This document shows, piece by piece, positions 48,418 through 61,077 of a DNA stretch of 64,000 nt. The stretch is from NCBI GenBank assembly GCA_945643635.1, contig CALZFC010000268.1, positions 1,551,501 through 1,615,500 of the forward strand, read 5' to 3'. The notes below the pieces were generated by a model. That model ran no database searches and had not been told where the DNA came from. It saw only the letters and a list, made by a program, of their open reading frames with translations. Source of the stretch: Allodiplogaster sudhausi. Its lineage: Eukaryota; Nematoda; Chromadorea; Rhabditida; Diplogasteridae. The position numbers were made by a program, and so were the translations under genes. The stretch's first letter is position 1. Each line of letters starts with the position of its first letter.

Positions 48418-50756
48418 CTTGCTGTTACCTTCAAATAAACTCGACTGAGAAAATTTAGCAATAAATAATTGCCGATTTGGAAAAGGGAAGGTAGTCATTT
48501 CTGCGGATAGTGGGAAGTATAGGTGCGATCAGCCTTACCGCTATTATAAAGATTTATTAATATGCACATCTGATAATATAAATCGCTCTAGCGATTGTAC
48601 TTGAAAGCACAGCTACTATTAAGAAGCAAGCGAAGGAGTGGAGAAGGCAGGATAGTGACTGTGACTGTTCGTAAGCAAGACGTACAAAACGTCCTATATG
48701 TTAAGTTTTGGCACCGCCCCACCCTTAATTACTCAAACTTATTTAATTGTTCGAGCACTTCATTTTTCTTGCCTCTCAGCCATGCCTCACAAGTATTTGG
48801 CAGACTTTATTCTCATCGGCAATTTCTTGCTCGATTACGGCTCTAACTGCAATGTCAATATAACATCGCACTTCATTCGTCCGTATGCTGCAAAGGTCCA
48901 TGAAAACTCTATTTTGACGACATAAAGCAAATGTAGGGATTTTTCGTGCGTTCAAATAAATTTATCTGCAAAACACTTACTGTATTTGATGGAAATCTTC
49001 GATTTTCGTGACTGTCTCACTCTCTCACTCTTTTTTTCTATCTTTTCCAGATAGTCGAAATACAACTGGGTGGTAAGGGATATGGAATATCCCTTACCAT
49101 CCAGTTGTATTTCGATCTCTCTCTCTCTCTCTCTATCTCTTCTCTAGACTCTCTTTTCTAGATTGACGAAAAAAGGATGGCAATTAGGTCAGAAGCATCT
49201 TAGGCAGGGGGTATGCATTTTCGAGGGATCTAACCTTCTCATGGTTCTCATCTCACTCTCTCTCTCTCTCGTTCGCTCTGACTCTCCTACTGCATGCCTA
49301 GCGTCTTATTTTAACGTCGGAAAAAATCAAAACAAAAGAGAAGATTCTGATGTGCATGATACATAGATAAAGATTTCCCTTTTCTCTTTTTATATTCGCC
49401 CTACTCTGACGCAGTTGGAGGGGTGAAACGTGAATGTATCTACATACATACATACATATGTATGTATGTACATACATGACGTCACAATTGGGGAAGATTA
49501 TAATTTTGCATTGCTGGATTCAAGAGACGACGATCAGGAGGATTAGTGCCGAAAATCGTTTAGAAGACGAGGATTGGCAATATTCAATTGCTCGTGATAG
49601 ATGTTAGAAGATAGTGTGCGTGAGAGGGCGAGAGAGAGAGACTGAGAGAGAGAGAGAGGAAATGCAGGAGAGTTTAGAGACAGGTATTGGGTGAAATTGA
49701 ACATTTGGATACAACTGAGATAGAGAGGAATATGTGCACGGCACACAGGCGCCAGGAGCAGCAGTTTTGGTGATCTCTCTTGCCAAGCCGTCACATCGGC
49801 CTTGAGCATTTGACAATTCCGCCCATATATTGCACGTGAAAGAAGGTCTCGAACATAGATGCTGAAACATAGCTTTTCCCGTTCTTTGTTCCCCACAACG
49901 ACCACCACGCCTCGGACCATTGCCTTTCCTCTAACATAAGAGTGAGGATCTTTATAATTTTTCCCTTCCTTTCGTCACTCTCTCTTGTTCTCTCTCTCTC
50001 TCTCGTTCTCTCTCTCTTATCGAGTAATCGATGTCCAATAAAGTCGTCTGACTGAACGCCCTGTCGGCCTGGGAACGCAGTGAAGCGGAGTGCGCGAGAA
50101 GGGACGCATAATGAAGTGCGATGCTTTTTCGTCTCACGATACCATTAGATCTACCTCCAGCAAGGCATTGCCAACGAGAATAAAGAGTGCCAAATACAGT
50201 GAGGCATGCCTTCGAGGCAAAGCAATAAAGTTGTCGAACAATTAAATAACTAAAGGTGAAGTGGTATTCAGTAAGGCGCATTATATATAGAGAATTGTGG
50301 CATGCTTAGATCCTATTCACAAACTTTATAAAAGTTAGAATTCTGCCTTCTCCAACATTTTCTCCATCGGCCGCTTTTAATTGTTGTACTTTCTATACAA
50401 ATATATAATCAGTAGTACAATATTAATTATCCGAAGTACATGCCTATATGACTGTGAAAACTTAAAAAAATGTAGTTTTTGCTTTTCCGACCTGTTATGC
50501 ACATTTGTGCAAAAAAGTACGTGGACTTTTTTTTCGAATCTATCAAAAAGTACGTGTACATTTTTTTTGTGAATGTGTGCATAACGGGTCGAAAACGCGT
50601 TTTTTGTTTGTTTTTTTTTTTGCACCGTAACATATTAATACATCTTTCTACTAGGGCGGCAAGACTGATAGCACCTGCATGCTTCCCACCAAGGCAATAA
50701 TGAATCCATTTCCTTTTCCAAACAGGAAATTGTTTTGGCCCCAAGGTAACATCGAG
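48418..50756. promoter_or_regulatory. Divergent intergenic region (block C)
   Basis: Lies between the first exons of the type I (minus) and type II (plus) genes and has mirror halves (about 48,720-48,900 and, inverted, 50,090-50,270). Because the type II gene here is intact, this is the copy most likely still to act as a promoter. No defined element assigned. Confidence 0.5.
49055..49115. repeat. 28-bp-arm palindrome private to block C
   Basis: Arms 49,055-49,082 and 49,088-49,115 are reverse complements with one mismatch (TCGAAATACAACTGG core). Blocks A and B have one arm followed by unrelated CT-rich sequence, so the second arm is a local inverted copy. Confidence 0.88.
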
Positions 50757-53700
50757 ATGAGCGAAGAAGACAGCGCCTCCGCTGCTCCGTTAGGATCTGT
50801 AAAGGCAGTCAAGCCAGGTTACTTTGCAGTTTTTTTTAAAATTAAAATTACTTTAAAAAATTAAGAAAAATAATAATTTCGACTATAATTAGAGTCCACA
50901 GATAGATCTAGCGATTATAGTATTTAATGCGAGCATACTAAGCATCCTGCGCGGGTCTTACTTTAAATTTATTAGCCTAATAAGTAGAGCGTGAATATTC
51001 AAAAGCCTCCCGTGAAGATAACAGTGCAAACTCCGCAAGTTCAGTGTTCTGTTAACAACGACTTCGCTAATCCATTCATTTAATTTGTTCTTAGGCTATG
51101 TCCTGTATGTCCTAGACGAATGATGGTTATTGATCACTAATTTTAAGCTGAATAATCATTTTCAATACCGCATCCGTGCAGAATAGGATGGTGCTAATAG
51201 CCACAGTAGCTAATTCTCTACCCGTGAGATTTAACATGACTATAATTCTGAAACTACATGAGAAAATATCGTTCAAATTTTCCTTATCCACATATGTATG
51301 TTTTACGACGAGACGAGCTGATCCATTCGGAAAATACGACATGCTAATTATATCGTCGGAATCCTTCTTTAAAATAACATTACTTGTACGTAAGAAATTT
51401 AAGCCACTTATTCTCAATCATTACAGATCCGGTGATTGTTATTGAAAATACGGGAAACTTCACATTCTATGTTCGTTTTTTTTTTTTTCTCTCGTCTTTG
51501 CTAGCTTTCAAGAATGATCCATTCTATTCTTTCATTTTTTTTATAGCAAGATTTAAAATTTTCCTATCTTTTTCTACATAATTCGCATTAGTATTTATAT
51601 AAACCTTCTGTACATAGTTTACCATGTTTTTGCAGATTCCCAACGCGAATGCACTGAGCACCACTGAGCTCAAGTCAACGGAGACGTCGATTGGCGGGCT
51701 GCTCTGGCAGTTGGCGGCCTCGAAGGCGCCTGCCACTGACGACCCCGCCAAGTCCGCCCTCGTTGTCCGCGTCCTCGCCTCCCACCCTTTAGGGCGCGCC
51801 TCGAATTGGTACGCCGTCGCCAAGGCCAACGTCGTTCTTCAGGCTCCATCGGGCACCGACCGATTATTGATTAATTTTTTTTGCAGACTAAAAATGAAAT
51901 TCAGTGTATCTTCTCGGCTAACTGTCCGCAAGCCGATTCCATGTGAGTTCACGGCCCATTACGGCGATCTGAAGAATGATGCAACCGACGAGAAGAAGTT
52001 CCTGGCTGAGTGGGCAGTAGTCGAAGGCGATCAGGAAGGCTACATCGACAAGGAGAAGAACACGCTCAGCCTCACGTGCGACATCGAGATTACAGAGGTG
52101 CTCAATTTACAAAAATAATTAATTCGGTCTTGTATCTCTGGCCTGCTTTCCCGACTGACGCGGACAAACTTTTCTGGCTCACATCTATTTGAATATTAAG
52201 CATAATATTTACTTTTGAGGTCAAAATAAATTTGCATACGCTAGGTATACGGTGTCTGCCAGCCTTTGAAGGCCCTATTCCACGAAGGATTCTCAGTCTT
52301 CTCTGATGCCTGCCTGGTTGTCGGCGGAAGAAAGGTGATGCGTAATTTGGATCTTAAATCGTGCCAGATGTAAAGAGATTTGCTTGACTTTTAATAGAAT
52401 TTGGCCCATTAGGGTTTTGATCAGGCGCTTGAAGCGAGGATTTAACTATTCTTTTGCAGTTTTATGTCAGTCGCTCGCTCATGTCTCTTCATTCTGAAGG
52501 ACTGTCGTCGAAGCTGATGGTCGGCGTTGCTGAAGGTGATAAGAAGGAAATCGACCTACCGGGGATCGAGCCGGACGGCTTCGAGGCCTTCCTCAACGTT
52601 GGCAGATCTTTTTATTCACACTATTCTCTGCAGCCGAAGAACAGCTATTTCTATCAAAGAGAGTTCTAGTTATAATAAAAGAGCACTCCTCGTCGAGATT
52701 CATGCTAGTTAAGGTTATCGCTTATTTTGAGAGAAGAAGGCGATATTTAAAAAAACATTACTTCAATAAAAATTGTGGAAGAAAGGATCTTTTGAAAATA
52801 TTTTGTCTACCCATATTTTTCTTCCTCTAAAGTTTAAATAATCCTTATTTCATGTTGTTTTAGATAGTCTATCAAGTTAGAACGCAAATCAAGATGGTCG
52901 ACCTGGAGAAGTTGCTTGCGGTCGCTACCCCTCTCCGCGCCGTCCAGATCATTGCAAAGTTCGTTTTGCGCTCTTCCATATCAGTCGCGCTCTCTTTCTT
53001 TTCTTCTTTCCCCCATTCAATCGTTTATCTCTTTCGCTCTCTCCCTCTCCTGAATTCTCCAAATTTTGTTTGCTTTAATTATTTCTTAAAGTCAATAATA
53101 TATATGCATAATATATTTCTTTTTTCTTCCAAACCCTTTTTGTCTTAATCTCTCTCACCTTCAACCGTTCTAGATGCGCCGAGATCCTGATGTCCGATGC
53201 AACCGGACTGACCGTCCAGAAGCGGCTGCTCATCTCCGACAAGTTCAAACTGCCTGAATTCTTCGACATACTCGAGCATTCAGTCAAAAGCCGTAATGTA
53301 AAACAGGCTCTTTGCATGTTAACGGACTTATGACAGAACAGTATTGATGTCATTAATTAGCAGTTTTAACTTTATATTATTTAAAAAATAGCAACAAACG
53401 ATTAACTAGGTACTTAACAATGTTGACCACATTAATCAACATTATTTAGCAATATTTACAGTATTGATGGATATTATACAAACGATAAGAAGTCAGACTT
53501 TTGATAGGTTTGATTAGTAATGCTTATGTTAGGAGCTGATTGAACTCCTAAAGACTGACGAGTGCGCGAAGCTGTCGGAGCGCGCCAACAGTGTCATCCT
53601 GCGTAAAATTCTTCACCTTTCCCAGGTGAGATCATCTGACAATGAGCAACAAAGCTCGTTCACCAAACTCGTGCTTCCAAACGCAATGAATCTTAACCAA

Positions 53701-53861
53701 GCGCATATTATAACTCTGACTGTTATCGCAAGCATTCAACTAAAAAGGAACGGAAATTATCGATTTTAGTTTAATAAAAATGAAACAACCTTTTCCAGGG
53801 ATCCTTCATCTGTGCTTGTGGACGCAGGTACTCACATAAACTTACGTTGTGTATCTCATGA
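50757..53861 (+). CDS. MATH-BTB domain protein, type II, apparently intact (block C)
   Basis: Nine exons join in one frame: 50,757-50,817, 51,427-51,470, 51,636-52,097, 52,245-52,334, 52,460-52,597, 52,864-52,958, 53,174-53,297, 53,533-53,625, 53,799-53,861, giving 389 aa. MATH covers about residues 22-188 (GNFTFYIPNANAL, IGGLLWQLAAS, NWYAVAKANVVLQ, AEWAVVEGDQEGYID). BTB follows (FSDACLVVGGRK, SLHSEGLSSKLM, EPDGFEAFLN), then BACK-like helices ([32 protein letters not shown]) and a Cys tail (FICACGRRY). Unlike type I, exon 3 is continuous; around 51,870-51,950 its reading differs from the block B copy because of compensating indels, altering some 25 residues late in MATH. An in-frame ATG at 50,700 (MNPFPFPNR) would add 19 residues. 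Probable CUL3 substrate adaptor by family. Confidence 0.82.
51110..51385. mobile_element. Degraded TTAA MITE relic in intron 1
   Basis: The right end reads CGTCGGAATCCTTCTTTAA and the interior carries TAGCTAATTCTCTACCCGTG, both shared with K1/K3; the left end has decayed. A homologous relic is at about 27,575-27,800. Block A lost it with exon 2. Confidence 0.5.
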
Positions 53862-54059
53862 ACTTATGGCTACTTTACAACTAATACGGCTACATTCTGC
53901 GATTTAATAATAAAGGAGGCTTGAACACGAGAAAACTCCTAGCACGATTACCCTGACACGTCCTAATTGTTACTCCTCATTTAATCGAAATGATTGTGTC
54001 TCTACGTCTCCGGAATCTAGTGGAGTCTAGTGAAAAAAGGCCAGCTCAAATAAAGTATT

Positions 54060-55345
54060 TCTTCCCCTGTGTCAGGATTTCAAATGCTATTTATTTTGAA
54101 TGCAAAATCCTCGCTCATTAAACATTTTCTACTGTTTTAGCTTAAGCAGACACATTCATTACATACACCACCTAAACATCGAAAAAGATCAGTCTAGCGC
54201 TCACGCCTCTCTGTAAGGATCAAGCAGCGCTCAATGGGCGCCTGCCCCGGGGGAAAGTGTTGGATTATGGTAACCAAAATTTTATGAGGAGTACCCACTT
54301 GCATTGTAAAAGAAATAATGGGGTCAAATTTGTCATTAAAAATTTTTTCTTCCCAGTGCATGCAATAGTATGGCAAAACTTTGAGTATTCATAACTCCCT
54401 TAAAACTTAATATTTTTCAGTTTTTTTTTGTTTTATTTGTCATTGGAAAGCACACAAAAAATATCTAGGATGTGTTTTTTGAAAATTTCAGTTTTGACCA
54501 GTTTTAGGCATTTTTCTATTTCAAAAATTGGTTTTTTGGACATTTCAACTATTTTACGACCCGAGCTGGGGCCAATTAATAGTTGATTAGAAAGAGGAGA
54601 AAAAACTACACCTGGTGCACTCGCGTATTTGCTCGTATGATTGAAACTGTATAATTATTTTCAAAGCTTTGTTTTTGGGATAATATCGATGTCGATATAT
54701 TCGCCATTAAATTCTCTACCAGAAAAGGTATCTATCACCGATATACGTATTACCTTGGGACTCAGAGAATGCAATTATATGTTTTTCGAAAAAAAAATAA
54801 TTCAATGATAACTAATGAAACCCTCATTTTTAGTCCATAGTAGCCAGCCGGAGCAATTATCCATATCATAAGATAGAGCGAAGAATTCTGCATAACATAT
54901 TCCTTTTTCGTGGAATTTGAAGGATATACATTTCCTTTTTTCTATCAATATAGAAGTCTTTCCACGTCATGCAAACGACCCATGATATCGAAAGCGCATT
55001 CAGCGATCCATAACTTTGCTCAATCTTAATATCAGAAAATCATAGGTATATCATCTAAGAGCTCTCAAAGAGATCTTCAAATGCTACATGCATACTTTTA
55101 TTGAAATATTTATATTTCTATGGAAAATTTCGTTCTGTACTTTTAGAAGGCTTAAAAACTATTTTACAAACATTTCTAACTTCTTTCTTCTTCGGAAAAA
55201 AAGTATCCGGTTAAATTGTGTTATGATGAACTGTTGCTCTTCTTTTCTAAAACATCTAATTTCAATGCGTTTCGATGGAGCCATAAATTTTTCGGCGATC
55301 AGTTAGTAAAACTTTAAACTAGTATTCAGGGTATAGTGACGAATT
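54060..55345. mobile_element. Element X, block C copy (one arm only)
   Basis: Reverse complement of 25,020-26,600 except that the second inverted arm is replaced by about 100 bp of other sequence near 55,110-55,190. Downstream of the type II gene. No coding frame recognised. Confidence 0.55.
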
Positions 55346-55400
55346 ATATTTATCTGCTCAATTCTTTATGACTTTTTTTGTCCTCTTTCTCTGATTTCAG

Positions 55401-55525
55401 TGAAGAAGCCAGCAGGCCGAACCACAAAGAAAGTATACAATAAATTCCAGAGAAAGTCTTGGATTACATTACATATCTATCTCGCAAAGCTACTCTCTTC
55501 TTCCGTATACGCTCTATATCAGTAG
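55401..55525 (+). pseudogene. Duplicated exon-like frame of unknown gene
   Basis: After a good acceptor (TCTGATTTCAG) an open frame begins VKKPAGRTTKKVYNKFQRK and ends at TAG 55,523-55,525. The same basic sequence after an acceptor occurs at 63,920, again downstream of a MATH-BTB gene on the plus strand. It may be the remnant 3' exon of a neighbour copied with the cluster. No domain recognised. Confidence 0.4.
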
Positions 55526-56857
55526 ATCCGCCTTTAAAAATTGCATTATCGAAAAGAAGAAATTTCGAATTCGTAGATTTGGAGAAAGTGAGTGAGAAAC
55601 GTTTTCAAAAAGTACCCAAAAATGATCTTTATGCACATTCGTGTATAATCACGGCAATTCACTCACTCCTTTAAGCTATGACATGAATAAAAGAAATGAA
55701 TGGACATTCCGGACAGTCTCTTCTCTCTCGGACAAAACAGTCCGAGGGAGAAGAGACTAGAGAGTGTTAGCAAACGATTTTCGTCTCACAGGCAAATAGC
55801 GTGTACCAGACACGTCCTACAAAGTGCCTCATCGTCAGTAGCCACAAAGGGCAGCTCAGCAGAAAATGCCTCTTTCTCTCTCTCTCTCTCTATCCCTCTT
55901 CTAACATTTCTCTCTCTAACCCTCTCTTCACACTCGGGCATTCCACCCTTTCTCCCTCACTCTCTCTTCGTCTGACATGGATGGTCATCCTGGTGACCCC
56001 TTCCTGCTCGCCTGGCAGATTCAAGTAGGAGAAGGAAAGAAGCAGCGTCTATTTTTTTTTGCTCTCACTTATGGTACGCAACAGTTCGCTCATTTTGCAC
56101 TAGTTTGCAGCTGCTACACTATTTTTCGGCGCGTTATTATCACTCATTTGAACCCAAACAGCGAAATCCCGTTACTTTGTATGTACACACATACAGGGAT
56201 TTATTCTAATAGTAACTTTTCAAGCCGGATGCCAATAATACTTTGTTCATAATAAAGATATGTAAGTCTGTTTACTTCATTTTTTCTCTTAGGGATAGAT
56301 GAGATTCGGGATAAAAATCCTTTTAGTCGAGAATGATTTTTTTCTTGTCTACTTTCACACAGTCATCGGCCAAATGGCCGCGGATAAAGATTCTTAGGAT
56401 CCCACTCCTCTCCCCTTGTCGTCTCTCTCCTCTTGTCGACTAACGCTTGCTCGATTAACCTGTCTTCTCTGAAGTCCTGTCGCTGGGGAACACCACAAAG
56501 AGTATGTGAAGAGGGACGCATACTTACTAAACGACTATTCGCAAAATTAAAGGTTACCAGCCAGCCTATTTTGGCCGCCTCTGCCACGACCAGCGCCAAT
56601 GAAACACCTGTTTGTATTCATCTCGTCGCCTCGCTGTTGTTTTCTTCTTTCTTTCTTCGCTTCGGTGATGTTCTGCCTCTCTCGTTGCCTCGCAATTGTT
56701 CTCTTCTTTCTCTCGTCGCCTCACTGCTGTTCTCTTCTCTCTACCGCTTCTCTCGCTTCATCTTCTCTTCCTATTCTGCCCCCTCACAATCAGATCGATG
56801 ACCCCCGGACCTGGGGGTAGGATGTCACTCTTCACTGGACTCTTCATAGTACACAGC
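55526..56857. other. Non-coding, CT-rich; one near-perfect hairpin
   Basis: CT-rich tracts near 55,870-55,970 and 56,640-56,770. A hairpin with 19-bp arms and one mismatch lies at 55,715-55,758 (AGTCTCTTCTC...GAGAAGAGACT, loop AAAACA). Block B replaces most of this stretch with the truncated LTR element. Confidence 0.6.
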
Positions 56858-56925
56858 CAAGGATGGCCAAAGCAAGGCCCGGGCCGGGCCATAGGGTAGG
56901 CGTGCCGGGCCGGGCGTATTGTCAC
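56858..56925. mobile_element. Deleted hAT-like GC-rich element
   Basis: Begins CAAGGATGGCCAAAGC after TACACAGC, the inverted form of the duplication seen at 23,703-23,955, but the other end is missing. Confidence 0.65.
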
Positions 56926-57003
56926 CAGTACTTTGAGGATCTGATATGTTTTACTAATCTTCGGACATATTCAGTGGATTTTCACCAATTTACCGCCGAG
57001 ATC

Positions 57004-58007
57004 GGCGTCGCGACACTTCGTCAAAAGACACTTCGTCAATTGACGTTTCGTCAAATTTTTTGCTTACATTTCGTCAATAGGCATTTCGTCAAAATAAATT
57101 TATCCTGGCGACTTTTCGTCAAACAGACAAGCCAACATTTTTTCAATTTATTTGCAATTTTATTCTCGTATCAAGCTCACTAATGAATTGAGAGGTAGCT
57201 AATTAAAGGAAGTATTCGGCGAATAATTCTACAGTAGCGCTAGAGAACGAGTTTGAATGCGTGCGCTCATAAAGTTGCCTGTCGCTCGGTCGAGAGAGCA
57301 TGTGAAATAGGAGGGCGGCTCTGTCCTACCGTAGCTAATTCTCTACCCGCCAGTTTTCACGTTACTATTGCTGAGAATGTAATGGAAGAAAATCGCTCAA
57401 ACTTTCTGGATACATGTTTTACGCCAAGATGAACATGTTCAGATAGAGAAAAACGTAGGTTAATTATTCCCCGGATACCTCCTTTAAGTAGTGACAGTAA
57501 CTGAAATCGTTAATTAAGGAAAGTAGATTAATCAGTAGGTAATGGAGTGGTATTTAGCATGCTGTGGTTTACTTATCTCTCGCCAGAAGCACTACAACGG
57601 TGTACCGCCAAGTGGCCAATATGGAACAAGTCGCGCACAATGTTCCTAGCAACCTTGTTGATCTTTGAGAGAGGGCAGAGAAACAATGTTACGCTTCGAT
57701 GTGCAAAATGAGTGTGAAGCAATTCATTAAACATTAAAAAGTAAGCCACATTATGCTAATTACCACTACATTATTTAGTAATTAATCTACTCTCACAACC
57801 TAATTAACGATTTACACTTATAGTCACTACGTAATTACCTACTTGTAATTTCTTTGCTGAGCAAAATGCAAGAATAAAAACTTGTCTGTTTGACGAAAAG
57901 TCGCCAAGATAAATAAATTTTGACGAAATGCCTATTGACGAAATGTAACAAAAAAATTTTGACGAAACGTCAATTGACGAAGTGTCTCTTGACGAGGTGT
58001 CAAGGAA
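57004..58007. mobile_element. MULE-like element with about 125-bp inverted repeats
   Basis: Both arms (57,004-57,128 and 57,885-58,007) are arrays of TTCGTCAA-type motifs, about six per arm, ending inside at CAAACAGACAAG. Flanks CGCCGAGAT and CGCCGATAT form a 9-bp near-identical duplication; block B (near 23,490) has the uninterrupted site. Long inverted repeats with a 9-bp duplication fit Mutator-like elements. No transposase; a K1 MITE is nested inside. Confidence 0.7.
57207..57483. mobile_element. TTAA MITE, family K1 (277 bp), nested
   Basis: TTAA at 57,203-57,206 and 57,484-57,487; ends AGGAAGTATTCGGCGAAT and, inverted, AGGAGGTATCCGGGGAAT. Same length as the copy at 2,797. Confidence 0.88.
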
Positions 58008-58574
58008 CCGCCGATATCCATCAATTATATCTCGACCAAAATAAAATTAACTGATTTTTGAGGCGTTGCGCTCGCGATGAGCGGTTTTTTTTAATTTCAT
58101 TCGCAGCCAATTAGATGACCCGGTGCTACTAGGCAAAAGGCTGCGCTAGTATATTATCACAATTTTATTGACTTCAGTAAAGAGTACCCTTAATTACTGT
58201 GCTTTCTATTCATATTTATGCAGCTGTGGAACTTTATATTACCTAAAACCGACAAGACTAATTACTCCTATTCACAAATACATACTTCCCACATTGTCCA
58301 TAATGACTCCGTTCTTTTTTCCACATCGGCTTTTCCCTTGTACAAACCGGCAAATAATAATAAGTGCAAATGTCGAAATGCGGAATATCACTGACTGTAA
58401 TCTTTTTATTTTTTAGTCAATTTTTTTTAAGGTAACACTAAGATGAGCGCAGAAGACGGCGTCACCGTTGCTTCGTTTAAGCCAGGTTTTTTTTCATTAA
58501 AATGTTCCTATGGCTCCATTATTGTTTCTTTTGTAATTAGATACGGCAAATACATCTAGCGATCACATATTTGA

Positions 58575-58770
58575 CCAGGCACCAGGCATGAAAAAAGGGG
58601 GCCGAGCAGAACGGGCCCTAGCCCCGGCACGGCACGGTCCGTTGCTAATTTGGCTTGCCACGGCCGCTATTTTGAAGCTAGACCGCGGCCCGGCGTACAT
58701 TTTAAAAATATGCCGGGTCGGCTCCGCGATCCTTGTCCTTGGGTTACGTCGGTCAGGCCCGCAAGGAATT
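58575..58770. mobile_element. Degraded hAT-like GC-rich element
   Basis: GC-rich GGGCCC/GGCACGG-type repeats, counterpart of 22,730-22,914, in intron 1 of the type III copy. Confidence 0.45.
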
Positions 58771-60660
58771 TTATTAGCCCGGGATTTTACATTGCGGTTG
58801 TTCCAGATGGTCAGCCACCTTGTTTTATCTGCGCGAATTTAAGTGGACGGACCTCCAAGGTTGCATTGGTCAGTTATCGGGAAGCATGTTAAGGTAAGCC
58901 TGACCTGCTGATGCATGCTCAACCCAGATGAAAGGTGAAGGGATTATCCGGTAACGAGAAGTCTACTTCCTACAATTTTTGATATGGAATGTTTGTTTGT
59001 TGAAAACGATCATTTTGTGATAGTAGATCACGTAGTGATGCAGTCGAGAGTTCCGGCGGCGACAGTTCGCCTACCCATGGTTCTTGTTATGGGACTCACG
59101 GGGATATTTTAGTACCTGAGTGTGCGAAAATCTTGAGATAATATTTTAGAACACGTCTAAGTCACTTTGTGTCCTTATAATTTAATCGAACAGAGAAACA
59201 TGATTCGGTCATTGACGGGGAGCAAACGTGGATTCGTAAGAAATTGTGGCAACTTCTTTGATCACATTGCAGGTCCACTGGTCGCCCGCGAAACCAAGGG
59301 AAACATCACATTAACTGTTTGTTTAGTTACATAAATTTTATTGTTTTGCTATGTCGCATTGTTGACAACTGTTTACACATGCGAGTCTCGCCATTGCCAG
59401 CTTTCAAATGAACCGTCTATTCATTGCTTTTTTAACTAGAATATCAATGTAATTTTTTTTAAACTTCAGGTTAATTATTGTTTATGTACATATATTTAAT
59501 TAATTTATAATTGTGTTTCAGGAATAAACTCTTTAAAGTGTTTGTTGCAGATTCCCAATGCGAATGCCCTCACTACCAATGAAGTCATGTCTACGCAGAC
59601 GCCGATTGGAGGGCTGCTGTGGCAGTTGGCAGCATCGAAGGCACCTGCCCGGGACGACCCCGCCAAGTCCACGCTCCTTGTCCGCGTCCTCGCCTCCCAT
59701 CCCTTACGGCGCAAGTCTAATTGGGCCGCCGCAGCTAAGGCCACCGTCATCCTTCAGGCTCCATCCGACAAAGAACTATTATTCATTAATCCTTTTGCCA
59801 AGTAAAAATGGCATTCATTGCAACATTAACGCTTAGTGGTTGTAAAGTTTATTTTCTCGGCCAAACTTTATGTCCTTTTTAAATAGAATATCTCTAAAAG
59901 ACACAATTTTCGCACATGAAAATAACGCTCTTCAAGAGTAAAAAAGAATTCCTTCGTAAGTAGCGAAGACAAAAAAAAAACGTTTAAAAAAATCACTCTT
60001 TCAATTGGTATTTTTGTCGTATGAACAACCGGAAATTTCACGGCCCACTACGGCGACTGGAAGGATGATGAAACCGACAAGACGAAGCCCCTGGCTATCT
60101 GGGCAGCAGCCAAGACGGAGCCGTACACGTTTTCACTCGAATGCAACATCGAGATTATATAGGTCAACGATATTTGTTAACCAATTTTTTTAAAATAGCT
60201 CGGGCAAAATGTTGCACGCTTTCGATGAATCTGATGGCTCTCCTGCTTACACGATTGTCCGTTCACCAAGCGGAAAAATTATGCTCTGCTCCTCATGGAA
60301 TAGCATCCAGGCACAATTACATCACACTAATAATCTTTACATGTAGATTCTTGAGTAACATTGCTTTAAATGACAAAATTATTCACGAATGTCCTCATTT
60401 GGCTTTTTCTTGAGTGAAATGAAGTATGTACTAGACTATTGATCATAACTGAAAATATTTTTATGGTCAAAATAAATTTGCATGACAGTGTTTTGGTGTC
60501 CGCCCGCCCTTGAAGGCCCTCTTCAACGAAGGCGACCCCGGCTTCTCTGATGTCTGCCTGGTTGTCGGCGGACGAAAGGTATTTGACTTTAATTTACTTT
60601 AACATAATGTTTTCGTATAAAATTTGTTTGGACGAAAGTAAAGTGACTTATATGACTTTA

Positions 60661-61077
60661 ACTGCTTCTTTTATATACCCATATGATCAAGTCTGGCCTA
60701 AAAGAGAGGTGGTCCCGGTTTACGAAAGTTAGTATTTAGCCAGAAATTTGCATTTGTATTTTGGAATGCGGTAGAAAACGTCTCTGTCGATGCACCCGGT
60801 GTATTCTCAAATCCAAGCAAGGAGTACCAACAGGTGGGAAGAAGAGGCAGTCTCTGCCCGTCTTGCCCACTTAGCACCCCATTTTCACCAAGGGATGAGA
60901 GATACAGACGTAGAGAAAAGCGAGGCAATGAAAGAAGTCGAGAGAGGTTAGATACACATACGTTTCAAATTTGAAATGTTGTAGCGGGCGCTAAAAAAAG
61001 GCTCATCCAGTTGGGAGTTTAGCACAGTTTGAAACGTAATTTTATCAGATACGGTTTTCTTTCGTCGGATACTTCCT
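60661..61077. mobile_element. TTAA MITE, family K4, one end lost
   Basis: Matches 30,075-30,518 in reverse complement; the right end TTTCGTCGGATACTTCCT is intact next to TTA, while the left terminal repeat is replaced by unrelated bases after TTTAA. Confidence 0.75.

Noticed and set aside
51864..51890. Very short intron (GTTATTG...TTGCAG) in type II exon 3
   Set aside because: At about 23 bases it is too short for splicing, and the frame reads through in both copies that retain this region intact.
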